A DNA stretch of 64,000 nucleotides from Prochlorococcus sp. MIT 1300 (GCF_034092375.1 NZ_CP139302.1:868001-932000), one strand, 5' to 3'. Shown: positions 45,861 through 55,910, numbered from the stretch's first letter. Notes: generated from the sequence alone by a model not told the origin. A program made the numbers and translations.

Positions 45861-46079
45861 ATGAACACCATCGACGAGCACATTCAAAAGGATCAATCCG
45901 AGATCCAATCAGCAAAGGCACAAGGAGATGCCGCCAAAGTGAGGCATCTAACTGACGAGCTTCATTCACTAGAAGAATACAAAGAGCATCATCCTGGTGA
46001 AAAGCATGATCCAAATGCCTTGGAATTATTCTGCGATGCCAACCCAGACGAACCAGAATGCCTGGTCTATGACGATTGA
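45861..46079 (+). CDS. cp12: CP12 Calvin-cycle regulatory protein, C-terminal-cysteine form
   Basis: 72-residue intrinsically flexible protein that in the dark binds GAPDH and PRK and shuts off carbon fixation. The C-terminal signature ALELFCDANPDEPECLVYDD has the GAPDH-binding cysteine pair. The N-terminal cysteine pair of classical CP12 (PRK side) is absent: there are only two cysteines. ATG at 45861 is preferred to the GTG at 45807, because MNTIDEHIQKD gives normal CP12 length. Confidence 0.92.
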   Translation: MNTIDEHIQKDQSEIQSAKAQGDAAKVRHLTDELHSLEEYKEHHPGEKHDPNALELFCDANPDEPECLVYDD

Positions 46080-46142
46080 TGCAATATTTGGCAGCCATCC
46101 TCTACAGAGGAAATCTCCCACAGGGGATGGCCGCTACTTATT

Positions 46143-46325
46143 TCAAAATTCCTCATCAAATTCGGATGGACTTCTAGTTAAAGAGCAAACAACCGCCTCC
46201 TCTCTTTTAAGTTCCTTCACTTCATTAATTGGACGCCCTAGTTTGCGCAAGGCTTCCACCTCTTGATAGGTTTGGCATCTTGCGATCACATTTCCTTGTC
46301 CATCAAAGCAACTATAAAAAGTCAT
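46143..46325 (-). CDS. Small conserved picocyanobacterial protein
   Basis: 60 residues from ATG at 46325 (MTFYSCFDGQGNVIARCQTY...); an earlier ATG at 46343 adds six residues. Contains CFDGQGNVIARCQT, VEALRKLGRP and VVCSLT, with three cysteines and an acidic end (PSEFDEEF). No membrane part. The look is that of a conserved small protein, but function is unknown. Convergent with cp12. Confidence 0.6.
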   Translation of the reverse strand: MTFYSCFDGQGNVIARCQTYQEVEALRKLGRPINEVKELKREEAVVCSLTRSPSEFDEEF

Positions 46326-46398
46326 GATTGAAATAGATTCCACCTATTTATGACTAATTCTCACGAATTACACAAGTATATATTCTTGATTTTGCATG

Positions 46399-47388
46399 TT
46401 AGCTATCTAACACCCTCCAGACTTCTACCAGCAAATCTTTAAGGCCATGCCCCATTGCAGCTGATACAAGGATGACTTTTTTACTGAAAGCATTTTGCAC
46501 AGAATTAACAATTTCTTCTAATTCTTCTTGTTCAACTAGCTCAGTTTTGTTCAGTACTAGAAGTCTTTCCTTGTCAATTAAGCCATTACCATAAGCTGAT
46601 AGTTCCTCCTCCACTACTCTCAAATCATTGCAAGGGTCTTGAGCAGAGCAATCTATTAAATGCACTAATAATTTTGTTCTTTCAATATGTCGCAGAAACT
46701 CATGTCCTAAACCAGCGCCTTTAGCAGCTCCAGAGATCAATCCAGGTATATCCGCAAAAACCGTTCCGTCCCCAGTCGGTTTACGCACAACTCCTAAGTT
46801 CGGAACCAAAGTTGTAAATGGATAATCTGCAATTTTTGGACGAGCTGCTGAAAGAACTGCAATCAAAGTACTTTTGCCAGCGTTGGGCAATCCAATAATT
46901 CCTACTTCTGCCAACAATTTCAATTCTAGTTGCAAACACCACTCCTCTCCATCGCCTCCCTCGGTGCACTTTTCTGGAGCACGATTTCGGTTACTTAGAT
47001 AATGAGCATTTCCCAAACCTCCACGACCTCCAAACGCAACTACCAAAGATTGTCCGGCAGAGATCAAATCCCCAAGAATGATGCCTGAAGGGAGGTGGCG
47101 TACTTCAGTTCCACAAGGAACTTTTATTATCAAGTCTTTGCCTGAAGCTCCGCTCCGCCTACTGGGCCCACCCCTACTACCATCATCAGCAAGGAACAAT
47201 CTCCTGTATTTGAAATCTAGAAGGGTTTGAAGGTTGGCATCTGCTTGCAGCAAGATTTTGCCTCCATGTCCCCCATCCCCACCTGATGGACCTCCTGCAG
47301 GCACATACTTCTCTCGACGAAAGGCAACAATTCCATCGCCTCCTCTACCCGCTCTAACAGTTACCTTTGCTTGATCTATGAACTGCAT
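46399..47388 (-). CDS. obgE: GTPase ObgE/CgtA
   Basis: 329-residue ribosome-associated GTPase. The N-terminal Gly-rich Obg fold ([32 protein letters not shown]) is followed by the G domain: G1 [10 protein letters not shown]3 DIPGLI, G4 NKTE. No C-terminal OCT domain, a normal short form. It acts in 50S assembly. It lies 174 bases downstream of mutS2 on the same strand. Confidence 0.95.
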   Translation of the reverse strand: MQFIDQAKVTVRAGRGGDGIVAFRREKYVPAGGPSGGDGGHGGKILLQADANLQTLLDFKYRRLFLADDGSRGGPSRRSGASGKDLIIKVPCGTEVRHLPSGIILGDLISAGQSLVVAFGGRGGLGNAHYLSNRNRAPEKCTEGGDGEEWCLQLELKLLAEVGIIGLPNAGKSTLIAVLSAARPKIADYPFTTLVPNLGVVRKPTGDGTVFADIPGLISGAAKGAGLGHEFLRHIERTKLLVHLIDCSAQDPCNDLRVVEEELSAYGNGLIDKERLLVLNKTELVEQEELEEIVNSVQNAFSKKVILVSAAMGHGLKDLLVEVWRVLDS

Positions 47389-47562
47389 TTTCTTCTATTC
47401 ATACCGAGAAATCTCAAGAAGGGAAAACTACCAGGGACAAATCAGGGATTACATCTCGTGAACCAATTTATATGGGTCATTTAATTCACCCTGTTCTATT
47501 CTGTATGCAACAGTTTAGCTTTATCATCAAAAAGGATTTGATTGGGAATTATATTTTCTTCA

Positions 47563-49998
47563 CTAAATAGTTAAGCTTTTCAACCAGATAACAGTGCAAC
47601 CTGATCCACCATCAACTGGTTCTGCATCACCTATACGCTCAACGTAAGGAACATTTGCAAGCCACTGCCGCAATCCTCGCTTCAATCTTCCAGTACCTAT
47701 GCCGTGTATAACCCAAACACACCCACTAAGGCCTCGTATATATTCCTCAATCACAGCCTCAGCTTCATGCACCCTTAACCCACGTACATCAACAGTATTC
47801 CTCGATGTTCTTACTAAAAGAGAAGAATTTAATGAAGCTTTTCTGTTACCACCTTTTACAAGCACTTGAGGAGTAGGTGTTGGCCTTACTCCATCAAGAC
47901 TCTCAATAGCCTCAATAGGGACAGTACTTCTTAAAACCCCACAAAGAACAGTAACTTGGGTTCTATCATCAGAAATCGCTACTACTTGTGCTGACTTACC
48001 TAGAGCCAACAGTTTAATACGATCACCAACTTCAGGACGCCACCATTGCTGATTTCTTCTCTGAGAAATTGATCTAGCTTCTAATTCCAATTGACGAAGT
48101 TTTTGTCCTGCTTGTCTAGCCGTCTCACCATCAGCACCATCTGCCCTAAGACGACTAATCAATTTACGCACTTCCCGCTGGCCTTCACGAATAGAATTAG
48201 CTAATTCCTGGCGGGCTTGTTGTTGGATTTCAGCTGACCTATCACTCTGCTGTTTCCAATGACTCAGTAACTCCTCATGGAGCAATTCAGTACGTGCCAA
48301 CAAAGCAGCTGCATCTTCTGCAGCTGCTTGCTGACGATTCCGCTGTTCTTCAAGACCACTAATAATTTTATTGACTTGTAAGCCGCCACTAAGGCGCAAC
48401 AACTCTTGTGCCTGATCAATGATGTCTAATTTAAGGCCAAGTCGTTTTGCTATTGCTAATGCATTACTGCGACCAGGAATACCCCATAGCAACTGATAAG
48501 TAGGCGACATCGTTTCGCTATCAAAAGCGACAGAAGCATTTTCGAACCTTGAATCAGAGTATTTCAGGGCCTTCAACTCACCAAAATGAGTCGTGGCGAT
48601 TGTTAAACGCGCCATATCTGCCAATGTAGAAAGTAGTGCTCTTGCCAAAGCACTCCCCTCACTTGGATCAGTACCAGCACCTACCTCATCTAAAAGAACT
48701 AATGCATTAACAGGTTGCTCATTTAGTGCATCAAGAATTCGAGATATACGATTAATATGACCACTGAAAGTAGAAAGATTCTGTTGAATCGACTGCTCAT
48801 CACCAATATCTGCCAAAACCATTTCGCACCAAGGCAAAGATGGACTAGTTTCACAAGGGATTAAGAGACCTGATTTAGCCATCAGCATGGCCAACCCAAT
48901 ACTCTTAATAGTTACTGTTTTGCCCCCAGTATTAGGGCCCGTGATCGCTACAACCTTTAGAGAGGATGGAACTTCAATGCTAATAGGCATTACTTCTATA
49001 CCCTGCTCTTTAAGGTTCTGCCACATAAGTAAAGGGTGACGAAAACCCTTCAAAGTAATTTGTCCATCTTCATGTTCATAAAGTTTAGGAGATTTTCCAC
49101 CCAACCATTTGCTATAACGAGCTCGTGAAAGAGCCAGCTCAATTTTTAGGAGTATTTCTTCAAGTCGCGATAGTTCAAAGTAATTTTCACCAACTAATTG
49201 ACTCCATATAGTTAATAATCTCCTCTCCTCATCGACAATTTGCAATTCCAAATCAGCTAAGCGATGGCCAAGAGGAATAACTTCTTGAGGCTCAATAAAA
49301 ACAGTATGTCCTGATGAAGAGCGTCCATGCACTAAACCACTAACTTCAGATGAAGCACTCGCCCTAATGGAAAGAACTGGTCTTCCATTTCTTTCCGCAA
49401 GTAAAGAATCTTGAAGCCTTCCTCCATATAATTTCAACAGCGCTTGTAAACAACTTTTCCGCTCTTCCTGCAATAATTTTCTTCTAGCACGAAGACCCGC
49501 TAAAGAACTACTTGCGCGATCAGCAACTCGACCTCCTTCCTCAAGTCCATATTTAAGTTGTTTTTCAAGATTAGGAAGAGTTGAGAGCTTTTCTAATAAC
49601 GCAAAAATTGTTGGCCAAAGAGATGGATCATCTAATTGCCTACGCAAACGTCTCGCAGACGCAAGTGTATGAGCAATGAACAAAAGCTCCTCACCAGAAG
49701 CCACCCCACCTTTATGACATCGCTCAACAGTTTTCCTAATTTCATGCACTCCATCAAAGTTCAATCCACCCTCAATTGAACTGTCGATCAGATCTATCTC
49801 TAATGTTTCTAAAAGCCTTTGTTGGCTAGTAGAGAAATCTGCTGGAAGCTCAAGATTTCTGCAAACTCTTTCTCCTTGAGGAGTACAAGCAAAGCTAGAT
49901 AGATGTTCACATAGCAATGGCCACTCCAAAAGCTCCAGGGTTTCCTGAAGCACATTGGACGCATAGTCGCCTCTTGCAGCAGGGCCAAGAGGGGTCAT
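47563..49998 (-). CDS. mutS2: Endonuclease MutS2
   Basis: 811-residue MutS2. Walker A GPNTGGKT and Walker B VLLDEVGAGTDPSEG belong to the MutS ATPase; a coiled-coil region follows. A C-terminal Smr endonuclease domain begins near RTSRNTVDVRGLRVHEAE and contains HGIGTGRLKRGL. MutS2 suppresses recombination and rescues collided ribosomes in other bacteria. It overlaps the VOC gene by 4 bases (ATGA). Confidence 0.95.
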   Translation of the reverse strand: MTPLGPAARGDYASNVLQETLELLEWPLLCEHLSSFACTPQGERVCRNLELPADFSTSQQRLLETLEIDLIDSSIEGGLNFDGVHEIRKTVERCHKGGVASGEELLFIAHTLASARRLRRQLDDPSLWPTIFALLEKLSTLPNLEKQLKYGLEEGGRVADRASSSLAGLRARRKLLQEERKSCLQALLKLYGGRLQDSLLAERNGRPVLSIRASASSEVSGLVHGRSSSGHTVFIEPQEVIPLGHRLADLELQIVDEERRLLTIWSQLVGENYFELSRLEEILLKIELALSRARYSKWLGGKSPKLYEHEDGQITLKGFRHPLLMWQNLKEQGIEVMPISIEVPSSLKVVAITGPNTGGKTVTIKSIGLAMLMAKSGLLIPCETSPSLPWCEMVLADIGDEQSIQQNLSTFSGHINRISRILDALNEQPVNALVLLDEVGAGTDPSEGSALARALLSTLADMARLTIATTHFGELKALKYSDSRFENASVAFDSETMSPTYQLLWGIPGRSNALAIAKRLGLKLDIIDQAQELLRLSGGLQVNKIISGLEEQRNRQQAAAEDAAALLARTELLHEELLSHWKQQSDRSAEIQQQARQELANSIREGQREVRKLISRLRADGADGETARQAGQKLRQLELEARSISQRRNQQWWRPEVGDRIKLLALGKSAQVVAISDDRTQVTVLCGVLRSTVPIEAIESLDGVRPTPTPQVLVKGGNRKASLNSSLLVRTSRNTVDVRGLRVHEAEAVIEEYIRGLSGCVWVIHGIGTGRLKRGLRQWLANVPYVERIGDAEPVDGGSGCTVIWLKSLTI

Positions 49999-50411
49999 GC
50001 AAAAACTTGTCCATCCCCCTGATTAGTAGGAATTCCTGCTGGAGGGTGAAAAAGCATTTCCAACCAATTGCCCTCCGTATCTTTTAAATAAAAAGAAGCA
50101 GTTCCGTCTCGATGCTCATGAATAGCACCAACTTGACAACCATTTTGTTCTAGTTGCTTATGCATTAGATCAATTTCAGTTCTCTCAGTAAAATGAAAAG
50201 CGAAATGAGGTCCTGCAGCTTTATACCCTGGCCCTAAAAGTGCAAGCCCATCCCTGCCTGAACCCGCTTCTAGGTAACACCAATCCCGATCATCCCAAAC
50301 AAGCTTCATACCAAGAGCCAAATAAAAGTCTCTAGCTCGGTCCATATTTTGCACACGAATCGCAATATGGCCCAGCCTTTGAACAGTCAACCTGCTGTTT
50401 TGCAAAGCCAT
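49995..50411 (-). CDS. VOC-family (glyoxalase-like) protein
   Basis: 138 residues with two beta-alpha-beta-beta-beta units of the vicinal oxygen chelate fold. LGHIAIRVQNMDRARDFYLALGMKLVWDD gives a first metal-ligand His; the last unit ends in TASFYLKDTEGNWLEMLFHPPA, with a Glu as in glyoxalases. Substrate is unknown; it is not the GloA of this window (61042). Coupled to mutS2 by a 4-base overlap. Confidence 0.85.
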   Translation of the reverse strand: MALQNSRLTVQRLGHIAIRVQNMDRARDFYLALGMKLVWDDRDWCYLEAGSGRDGLALLGPGYKAAGPHFAFHFTERTEIDLMHKQLEQNGCQVGAIHEHRDGTASFYLKDTEGNWLEMLFHPPAGIPTNQGDGQVFA

Positions 50412-50516
50412 TCTGGGATGTAAAGCTCTAATGGAAGATTACATATTAGAAAGGGCAAAAGAGTATTTATTTACTGGAAGAAAACATTCAACTAGACGAC
50501 AACAATCTTTCTTAGC

Positions 50517-51518
50517 TCAAGATTCACTTAACCAACTTGCAGCATCACAGGCGTGATAGGTAAGGATCAAATCAGCTCCAGCTCGCTTAAAGCTCAATAA
50601 AGTTTCCAAAACAATGGCCTTCTCATCTATCCAACCTTTAGCAGATGCCGCCTTAACCATCGCATATTCCCCACTAACATTATAGGCCGCAATTGGCAAC
50701 TCAGACTCATTTCTAAGACGATGAATAATATCTAAATAAGCAAGACCTGGTTTAACCATAAGAATGTCAGCACCCTCCTGCTCATCTAATTGAGCCTCGG
50801 TAATAGCCTCTCGACCATTAGCCGGATCCATCTGATAGGTGCTTTTGTTTTTAGGAATGGGCTTCCCGCCATCTTCTCGAGGAGCGGAATCAAGAGCTTC
50901 TCGAAATGGCCCGTAATAAGCGGATGCATATTTTGCCGTATAACTAATGATCCCAACATGTTCAAAACCCTCTTCATCAAGGGCCTCACGAATGGCCCCA
51001 ACACGACCATCCATCATGTCGCTTGGACCAATTAAGTCAGCTCCAGCCTCAGCCTGAACAACTGCCTGTCTGCATAAATTCAAGATAGTTTCGTCATTCA
51101 GGACAATTCCCTCGGAACTAACAATTCCATCATGACCATCGCAAGAATAAGGATCTAAAGCCACATCAGTCATCACAGTCATTTCTGGCAACTCTTCTTT
51201 AAGGCGTCTAATAGCTCTAGGGATTAACCCATCCTCGTTAAAGCACTCAGCTCCATCCTCAGTTTTTAGTTCATCATCAATCTTTGGGAAAAGTACCACT
51301 GAACGAATACCTAAATCCCAAGCTCTTGAGACCTCTCCCATCAAGCGATCAATAGTCCATCGATATGCACCAGGCATCGCTCCAATAGGTTCGACATCAT
51401 TACCTTCATGGACAAATAACGGATAGATAAAATCACTGGGATTTAACGAGTATTCCCTGACCATTTCCCTGATCGAAGGTGTCCTACGCAATCTGCGGGG
51501 GCGATAGGTGAGATCCAT
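50517..51518 (-). CDS. hemB: Delta-aminolevulinic acid dehydratase (porphobilinogen synthase)
   Basis: 333-residue enzyme joining two ALA to porphobilinogen, for chlorophyll, haem and cobalamin. Active-site lysines lie in SYTAKYASAYYGPF and ILMVKPGLAYLDI. The metal-switch region reads DVALDPYSCDGHDG, with Asp residues where zinc enzymes have three cysteines, so it belongs to the magnesium-type class. Length and ends are normal. Confidence 0.96.
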   Translation of the reverse strand: MDLTYRPRRLRRTPSIREMVREYSLNPSDFIYPLFVHEGNDVEPIGAMPGAYRWTIDRLMGEVSRAWDLGIRSVVLFPKIDDELKTEDGAECFNEDGLIPRAIRRLKEELPEMTVMTDVALDPYSCDGHDGIVSSEGIVLNDETILNLCRQAVVQAEAGADLIGPSDMMDGRVGAIREALDEEGFEHVGIISYTAKYASAYYGPFREALDSAPREDGGKPIPKNKSTYQMDPANGREAITEAQLDEQEGADILMVKPGLAYLDIIHRLRNESELPIAAYNVSGEYAMVKAASAKGWIDEKAIVLETLLSFKRAGADLILTYHACDAASWLSES

Positions 51519-51555
51519 CTTTTTCTAAGCTTTAGATATTGATGGTAGAGCCACC

Positions 51556-52530
51556 TCAAAAACGTGCTGCTTTAAGCCAAGCTTCTCGGGGGTCATGAGA
51601 TCTAGCTTTTTTCAACCCCTCCAAAAGCTTTATCTCTTCAGAGCTCCATGTGTCGGGAATTTGCAAGCTTAAGGTTAAAAATAAGTCTCCGCGCCCGAGC
51701 TTTGAGGGCCAGCCTTTACCCTTTAATCGCAAACTTTTCCCTGGAGGGGTTCCTGCAGGTACAAAAACCTCTGCTTCTCCATCCGGAGTAATTACTCTTA
51801 AATTTGCACCTAAAGCAAGTTCATCTAAAGAAACAGGTAAATCAGCACGCAACTGACTCCCTTCAAGTCGCCAAATTGAATGAGGAAGAATCTCAATATT
51901 TAGATATAGATCACCTCTTCGACCAGTGCCTGGCTGAATATTTCCCTTACCCTTTAAACGCAATTTAGAGCCTGACTGAATACCTTTAGGGATCTGAACC
52001 TGAACTCTTTCATCATTCACCGACAAGGTGCGTTTGGTTCCAGTGAAAGCCTCCGAAAAGCTTATCTTTACTCTCGCTTCAGCATCAAGGTTCAAACTCC
52101 TTTGATTTGAGCTTCTAGGAAACCCACTGCCCGCTGTGAATCCATACGATCCAGGGAAACCTCCTCCAAAACCAGGGCCTCCCATAGGACCTGAGAAGCG
52201 TCCTAACAAATCATTTACAAATTCATCAAAATTGCCGTATTGGCCAAAATCGACATCAAAACCACCACTAGCGTTGCCCACTCCTCCAGAATTCTTCCAG
52301 TACTGTCCAAACTGTTCATACCGACGACGCTTTTCAGGATCAGAAAGAACTTCATAGGCCTCGTTGACCTCTTTGAACTTTGCCTCAGCGCTCAAATCAC
52401 CAGGATTAACATCGGGGTGGTATTTCCGTGCCATTTTCCTAAAAGCACGTTTGATCTCGTCGGGGTTGGCACCACGCGGAACCCCCAAGATATTGAAGTA
52501 GTCCCTGAACCCTCCAGGGGACATATCCAC
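51556..52530 (-). CDS. DnaJ-family cochaperone (J domain plus C-terminal substrate domains)
   Basis: 324 residues. J domain: DYFNILGVPRGANPDEIKRAFR...KYHPDVNPGD, with the HPD motif. Then a Gly/Phe-rich region (GGPGFGGGFPGSYGF) and two beta-sandwich substrate-binding domains. It lacks the four CxxCxGxG zinc repeats of DnaJ proper, so it is a CbpA-like or DnaJ2 type. Start GTG at 52530; ATG at 52524 possible. hemB follows on the same strand. Confidence 0.88.
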   Translation of the reverse strand: MDMSPGGFRDYFNILGVPRGANPDEIKRAFRKMARKYHPDVNPGDLSAEAKFKEVNEAYEVLSDPEKRRRYEQFGQYWKNSGGVGNASGGFDVDFGQYGNFDEFVNDLLGRFSGPMGGPGFGGGFPGSYGFTAGSGFPRSSNQRSLNLDAEARVKISFSEAFTGTKRTLSVNDERVQVQIPKGIQSGSKLRLKGKGNIQPGTGRRGDLYLNIEILPHSIWRLEGSQLRADLPVSLDELALGANLRVITPDGEAEVFVPAGTPPGKSLRLKGKGWPSKLGRGDLFLTLSLQIPDTWSSEEIKLLEGLKKARSHDPREAWLKAARF

Positions 52531-52695
52531 AACCCCCCCTCTTAGCTACTTATCTGTAATTTTCTCAGTTAGCAGCAGAAGTTTGCTTCTGGAAGATGTA
52601 GGGAAGCCCGAACGCAACTTTTGGCCTATTTCAAATAAACGGGCAGATGAACCTATAAAATCTTTGAAAGGTTAATAAGTAGGAGAAGCTGAAGC

Positions 52696-54414
52696 GTGTC
52701 ACTGATTCATGGATTCAACACTAAAAACCTGAGAGGGGATGTTCTAGGAGGAATTACAGCAGCTGTAGTCGCTTTACCTTTGGCGCTTGCCTTCGGCAAT
52801 GCTGCGCTTGGTCAGGGAGGTGCGATCTATGGCCTCTATGGAGCAATTATTGTTGGCTTCTTTGCAGCATTGTTTGGAGGCACCCCTGCACAAGTAAGTG
52901 GTCCAACCGGGCCCATGAGCATGACAGTAACGGGTGTAGTTACAACTCTCGTAGGCATTGGTGTGGCCAACGCACTGCCAGGATCTCAGGGTCCTGGCAC
53001 TTTGTTACCACTTGTCATGGCAGCAGTAGTTGTAGGAGGCATATTTCAAATACTTTTTGGCTTACTTAAACTAGGTAAATATATAACTTTAGTACCCTAT
53101 TCAGTTGTTTCAGGGTTTATGTCGGGGATAGGGGTAATTATTCTCGCAATTCAAATAGGGCCTTTGCTTGGCATAGACACTTCAGGTTTAAATGTTATCC
53201 AGTCAGTCAACAAAGTATTCACTGAATTTGGCTCAGAAGCATTTGTTCTGAATTGGTCTGCAATCAGTGTAAGTGTCATGACACTTGCAATTGTATTTCT
53301 AACACCAAGAAAAGTTAGCCAATGGGTACCTTCTCCACTGCTTGCGCTTCTAATAGTTACACCACTTTCAATTCTACTTTTCTCAGACTCAAGTCTTGCA
53401 GCGAAAGGATTAACTACTCTGCCAAGAATTGGCGAGATCCCACCTGGAGGGCTAAGTTTTGTAGTTCCAAACTTTAATAATCACTTTAATGTAATCATCC
53501 AAGCAGGCTTAATGCTCGCTGTCCTAGGTGCAATTGACTCATTACTTACATCATTAGTTGCGGATAATATTTCACAGACACGCCACAACTCCGACCGTGA
53601 GCTAATTGGTCAGGGCATTGGTAATGCGGTAGCGGGACTATTTCAAGGCCTTCCAGGGGCTGGAGCCACAATGCGAACTGTTATCAATGTTAAGTCTGGA
53701 GGGAAAACCCCTATCTCGGGGATGGTTCATTCAGTGATCCTACTAATTGTTTTATACATAGCTGGAGACTTAGCATCAACAATACCTAACGCACTTCTTG
53801 CAGGAATTTTAGTCAAGGTTGGGTTAGATATCATTGACTGGAGGTTCCTATTAAGAGCACATCGCCTTTCAGCTAAAACAGCTGCAGTCATGTGGGGAGT
53901 GCTTCTAATGACAGTCTTCTGGCAACTTATTGGTGCAGTACTAGTAGGGGTATTTGTGGCAAATCTACTAACCATCGACTCAATCACCCAAACTCAACTG
54001 GAAGATATGGAAGCTGAGATTCCATTAGATGGTGAAACGCAAAATCTCAACAATGACTCAACTTTATCCCAAGAGGAAAAAGACCTTGTAGACAAATGCG
54101 CTGGAGATTTAATGTTCTTCAGATTAAAAGGTCCACTAAGTTTTGGAGCAGCAAAGGGTATTACAGAAAGAATGATGTTAGTTAGGAATTACAAAGTTTT
54201 AGTTCTTGACATTACGGATGTTCCTCGACTCGGAGTCACGGCAACCCTAGCTATAGAAGACATGGTTCAAGAAGCAAAAACAAACTCAAGAAAAGCATTT
54301 GTTGCTACATCCAGCGGCAAAGTAAGAGAAAGACTACAAAAATTTGGAGTTGAAGGAATTGTGAGCACAAGGCTTGAAGCACTCAGGTCAGCTGCAGAAG
54401 TCCTAGGAAGTTGA
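52696..54414 (+). CDS. SulP-family transporter with STAS domain (probable bicarbonate transporter)
   Basis: 572-residue SulP protein with about 12-14 hydrophobic helices in the first 430 residues. SulP motifs GDVLGGITAAVVALPLALAFG and GNAVAGLFQGLPGAGATMRT are present. A STAS domain follows at about 445-572. In marine picocyanobacteria this position next to sbtA is occupied by BicA-like low-affinity Na+/HCO3- carriers, which I infer here. GTG start at 52696; TATAAA at 52654-52659 is a plausible -10 box. Confidence 0.85.
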   Translation: MSLIHGFNTKNLRGDVLGGITAAVVALPLALAFGNAALGQGGAIYGLYGAIIVGFFAALFGGTPAQVSGPTGPMSMTVTGVVTTLVGIGVANALPGSQGPGTLLPLVMAAVVVGGIFQILFGLLKLGKYITLVPYSVVSGFMSGIGVIILAIQIGPLLGIDTSGLNVIQSVNKVFTEFGSEAFVLNWSAISVSVMTLAIVFLTPRKVSQWVPSPLLALLIVTPLSILLFSDSSLAAKGLTTLPRIGEIPPGGLSFVVPNFNNHFNVIIQAGLMLAVLGAIDSLLTSLVADNISQTRHNSDRELIGQGIGNAVAGLFQGLPGAGATMRTVINVKSGGKTPISGMVHSVILLIVLYIAGDLASTIPNALLAGILVKVGLDIIDWRFLLRAHRLSAKTAAVMWGVLLMTVFWQLIGAVLVGVFVANLLTIDSITQTQLEDMEAEIPLDGETQNLNNDSTLSQEEKDLVDKCAGDLMFFRLKGPLSFGAAKGITERMMLVRNYKVLVLDITDVPRLGVTATLAIEDMVQEAKTNSRKAFVATSSGKVRERLQKFGVEGIVSTRLEALRSAAEVLGS

Positions 54415-54605
54415 CAGTTAGCAGCTCTTAATTGCTTTCCAAGGTCAAGCAGAGTTGAATTAATCAAATCCAAATGAGACGATATGCAAAGCTTCGCATG
54501 ATCAAAAGCCCTCAAGGATTTGTCATGCCTAATAATCAACTTCCAGTCAGTTAATGAAAATCTCAAAACTGACATCCCTCCATTCCCTATTCCTCACCTT
54601 TTAGC

Positions 54606-55622
54606 ATGGGCGCAAGCCTTGTCCTGCAAAACGTCTTAACCCCACCCGTTCTTTTCTTTTTCCTGGGAACGGTTGCTGTTTTCGTTCGATCAGACTTAGA
54701 GATACCTGCTCCGCTTCCAAAATTATTTTCGCTCTACCTGTTATTAGCAATAGGTTTCAAGGGAGGGCTAGAGCTGCAGCTAGAGCTTCAACAAACAGGT
54801 TTAGGGGGACAGGTTTTACCCACAGTGGGTGCAGCCATTCTGATGTCTTTACTTTTGCCTTTGATTTGTTTTGCAGTCCTGAGGCTAAAGTTCGACGTTT
54901 TCAATTCTGCTGCAATTGCGGCTGCCTATGGATCTATAAGTGCAGTGACTTTCATTACTGCTCAAAGTTTTCTTCAAAGTCAAAATATTAGTTCCGATGG
55001 TTTTATGGTAGCCGCATTGGCTCTAATGGAGTCTCCAGCAATAATTGTTGGACTTGTATTAGTAAAATTAGCTGCTCCTAAAAACCGACCTGTTTCTAAA
55101 AAGATTCGCTGGAGAGCCATTCTGCATGAAGCAATGCTCAATGGTTCTGTATACCTTCTTCTAGGTAGTTTATTAATAGGCTTCTTAACTTCATTACAAG
55201 CAGGAAATAATCCTGCAGGCGTTCAAAACATGAAGCCTTTTACAGAGGGCCTTTTCTACGGAGCAGAATGCTTCTTCCTCTTAGATATGGGCATTGTTGC
55301 CGCCCAAAGGCTCCCTAGTCTTAGACAGGCAGGTTCTTTCTTAGTTGCTTTTGCTGTTGGGATGCCTTTGTTCAACGCATTTCTGGGAGTATTTGTAGCT
55401 AGAGCATTGAATCTTGGCCCTGGCAATGCACTGCTTTTTGTAGTTCTTTGTGCAAGCGCCTCTTATCTTGCAGTCCCAGCAGCAATGCGTATGACAGTCC
55501 CAGAAGCTAAATCAAGTTATTACATCTCAACTACTCTTGGAGTAACTTTCCCCTTTAACATAATTTTCGGAATCCCTCTATACATGGAATTGGTCAACAA
55601 GCTAATTCCCTTAACTCCTTAA
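54606..55622 (+). CDS. sbtA: SbtA-type sodium-dependent bicarbonate transporter
   Basis: 338-residue membrane protein with about ten helices and an internal repeat. APLPKLFSLYLLLAIGFKGG and SAVTFITAQSFLQSQ match SbtA/DUF897; MKPFTEGLFYGAECFFLLDMGIVA and SYYISTTLGVTFPFNI are further family stretches. It drives high-affinity HCO3- uptake with Na+. It shares strand and context with the SulP gene upstream, and sbtB follows after 6 bases. Confidence 0.9.
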   Translation: MGASLVLQNVLTPPVLFFFLGTVAVFVRSDLEIPAPLPKLFSLYLLLAIGFKGGLELQLELQQTGLGGQVLPTVGAAILMSLLLPLICFAVLRLKFDVFNSAAIAAAYGSISAVTFITAQSFLQSQNISSDGFMVAALALMESPAIIVGLVLVKLAAPKNRPVSKKIRWRAILHEAMLNGSVYLLLGSLLIGFLTSLQAGNNPAGVQNMKPFTEGLFYGAECFFLLDMGIVAAQRLPSLRQAGSFLVAFAVGMPLFNAFLGVFVARALNLGPGNALLFVVLCASASYLAVPAAMRMTVPEAKSSYYISTTLGVTFPFNIIFGIPLYMELVNKLIPLTP

Positions 55623-55628
55623 AAATTA

Positions 55629-55910
55629 ATGAAACGATTAGATCTGATCTTTAGCGAAAGAGAGTTACATGAAGTACTCAAGTCATTAGAAGATGCTGAA
55701 GTACCTGGCTACACAGTAATGAAACACGCAACAGGTCGCGGCCCAGAGCGTGTTGTGTCTGAGGATATGGAATTTACTGGACTAGGAGCTAATGCGCACG
55801 TAATTGTTTTTTGTGAAGAATCGGTTCTTGACAAACTTAGAGATAATATTAAACAACTTCTAAGTTATTACGGTGGAGTTGCATATGTTTCCGAGGCGAC
55901 CTCACTTTAA
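55629..55910 (+). CDS. sbtB: SbtB PII-like regulator of SbtA, short form
   Basis: 93-residue PII-like protein. The beta-alpha-beta pattern with GYTVMKHATGRGPERV, a T-loop-like stretch and the end LLSYYGGVAYVSEATSL resemble SbtB. SbtB trimers bind adenine nucleotides and control SbtA. Compared with freshwater SbtB (about 110 residues), it lacks the C-terminal CGPEGC-type redox loop. Its start lies 6 bases after sbtA. Confidence 0.88.
   Translation: MKRLDLIFSERELHEVLKSLEDAEVPGYTVMKHATGRGPERVVSEDMEFTGLGANAHVIVFCEESVLDKLRDNIKQLLSYYGGVAYVSEATSL

Noticed and set aside
47472-47570. 32-codon plus-strand frame between obgE and mutS2
   Set aside because: Overlaps the mutS2 end, has no ribosome-binding site and no family likeness.
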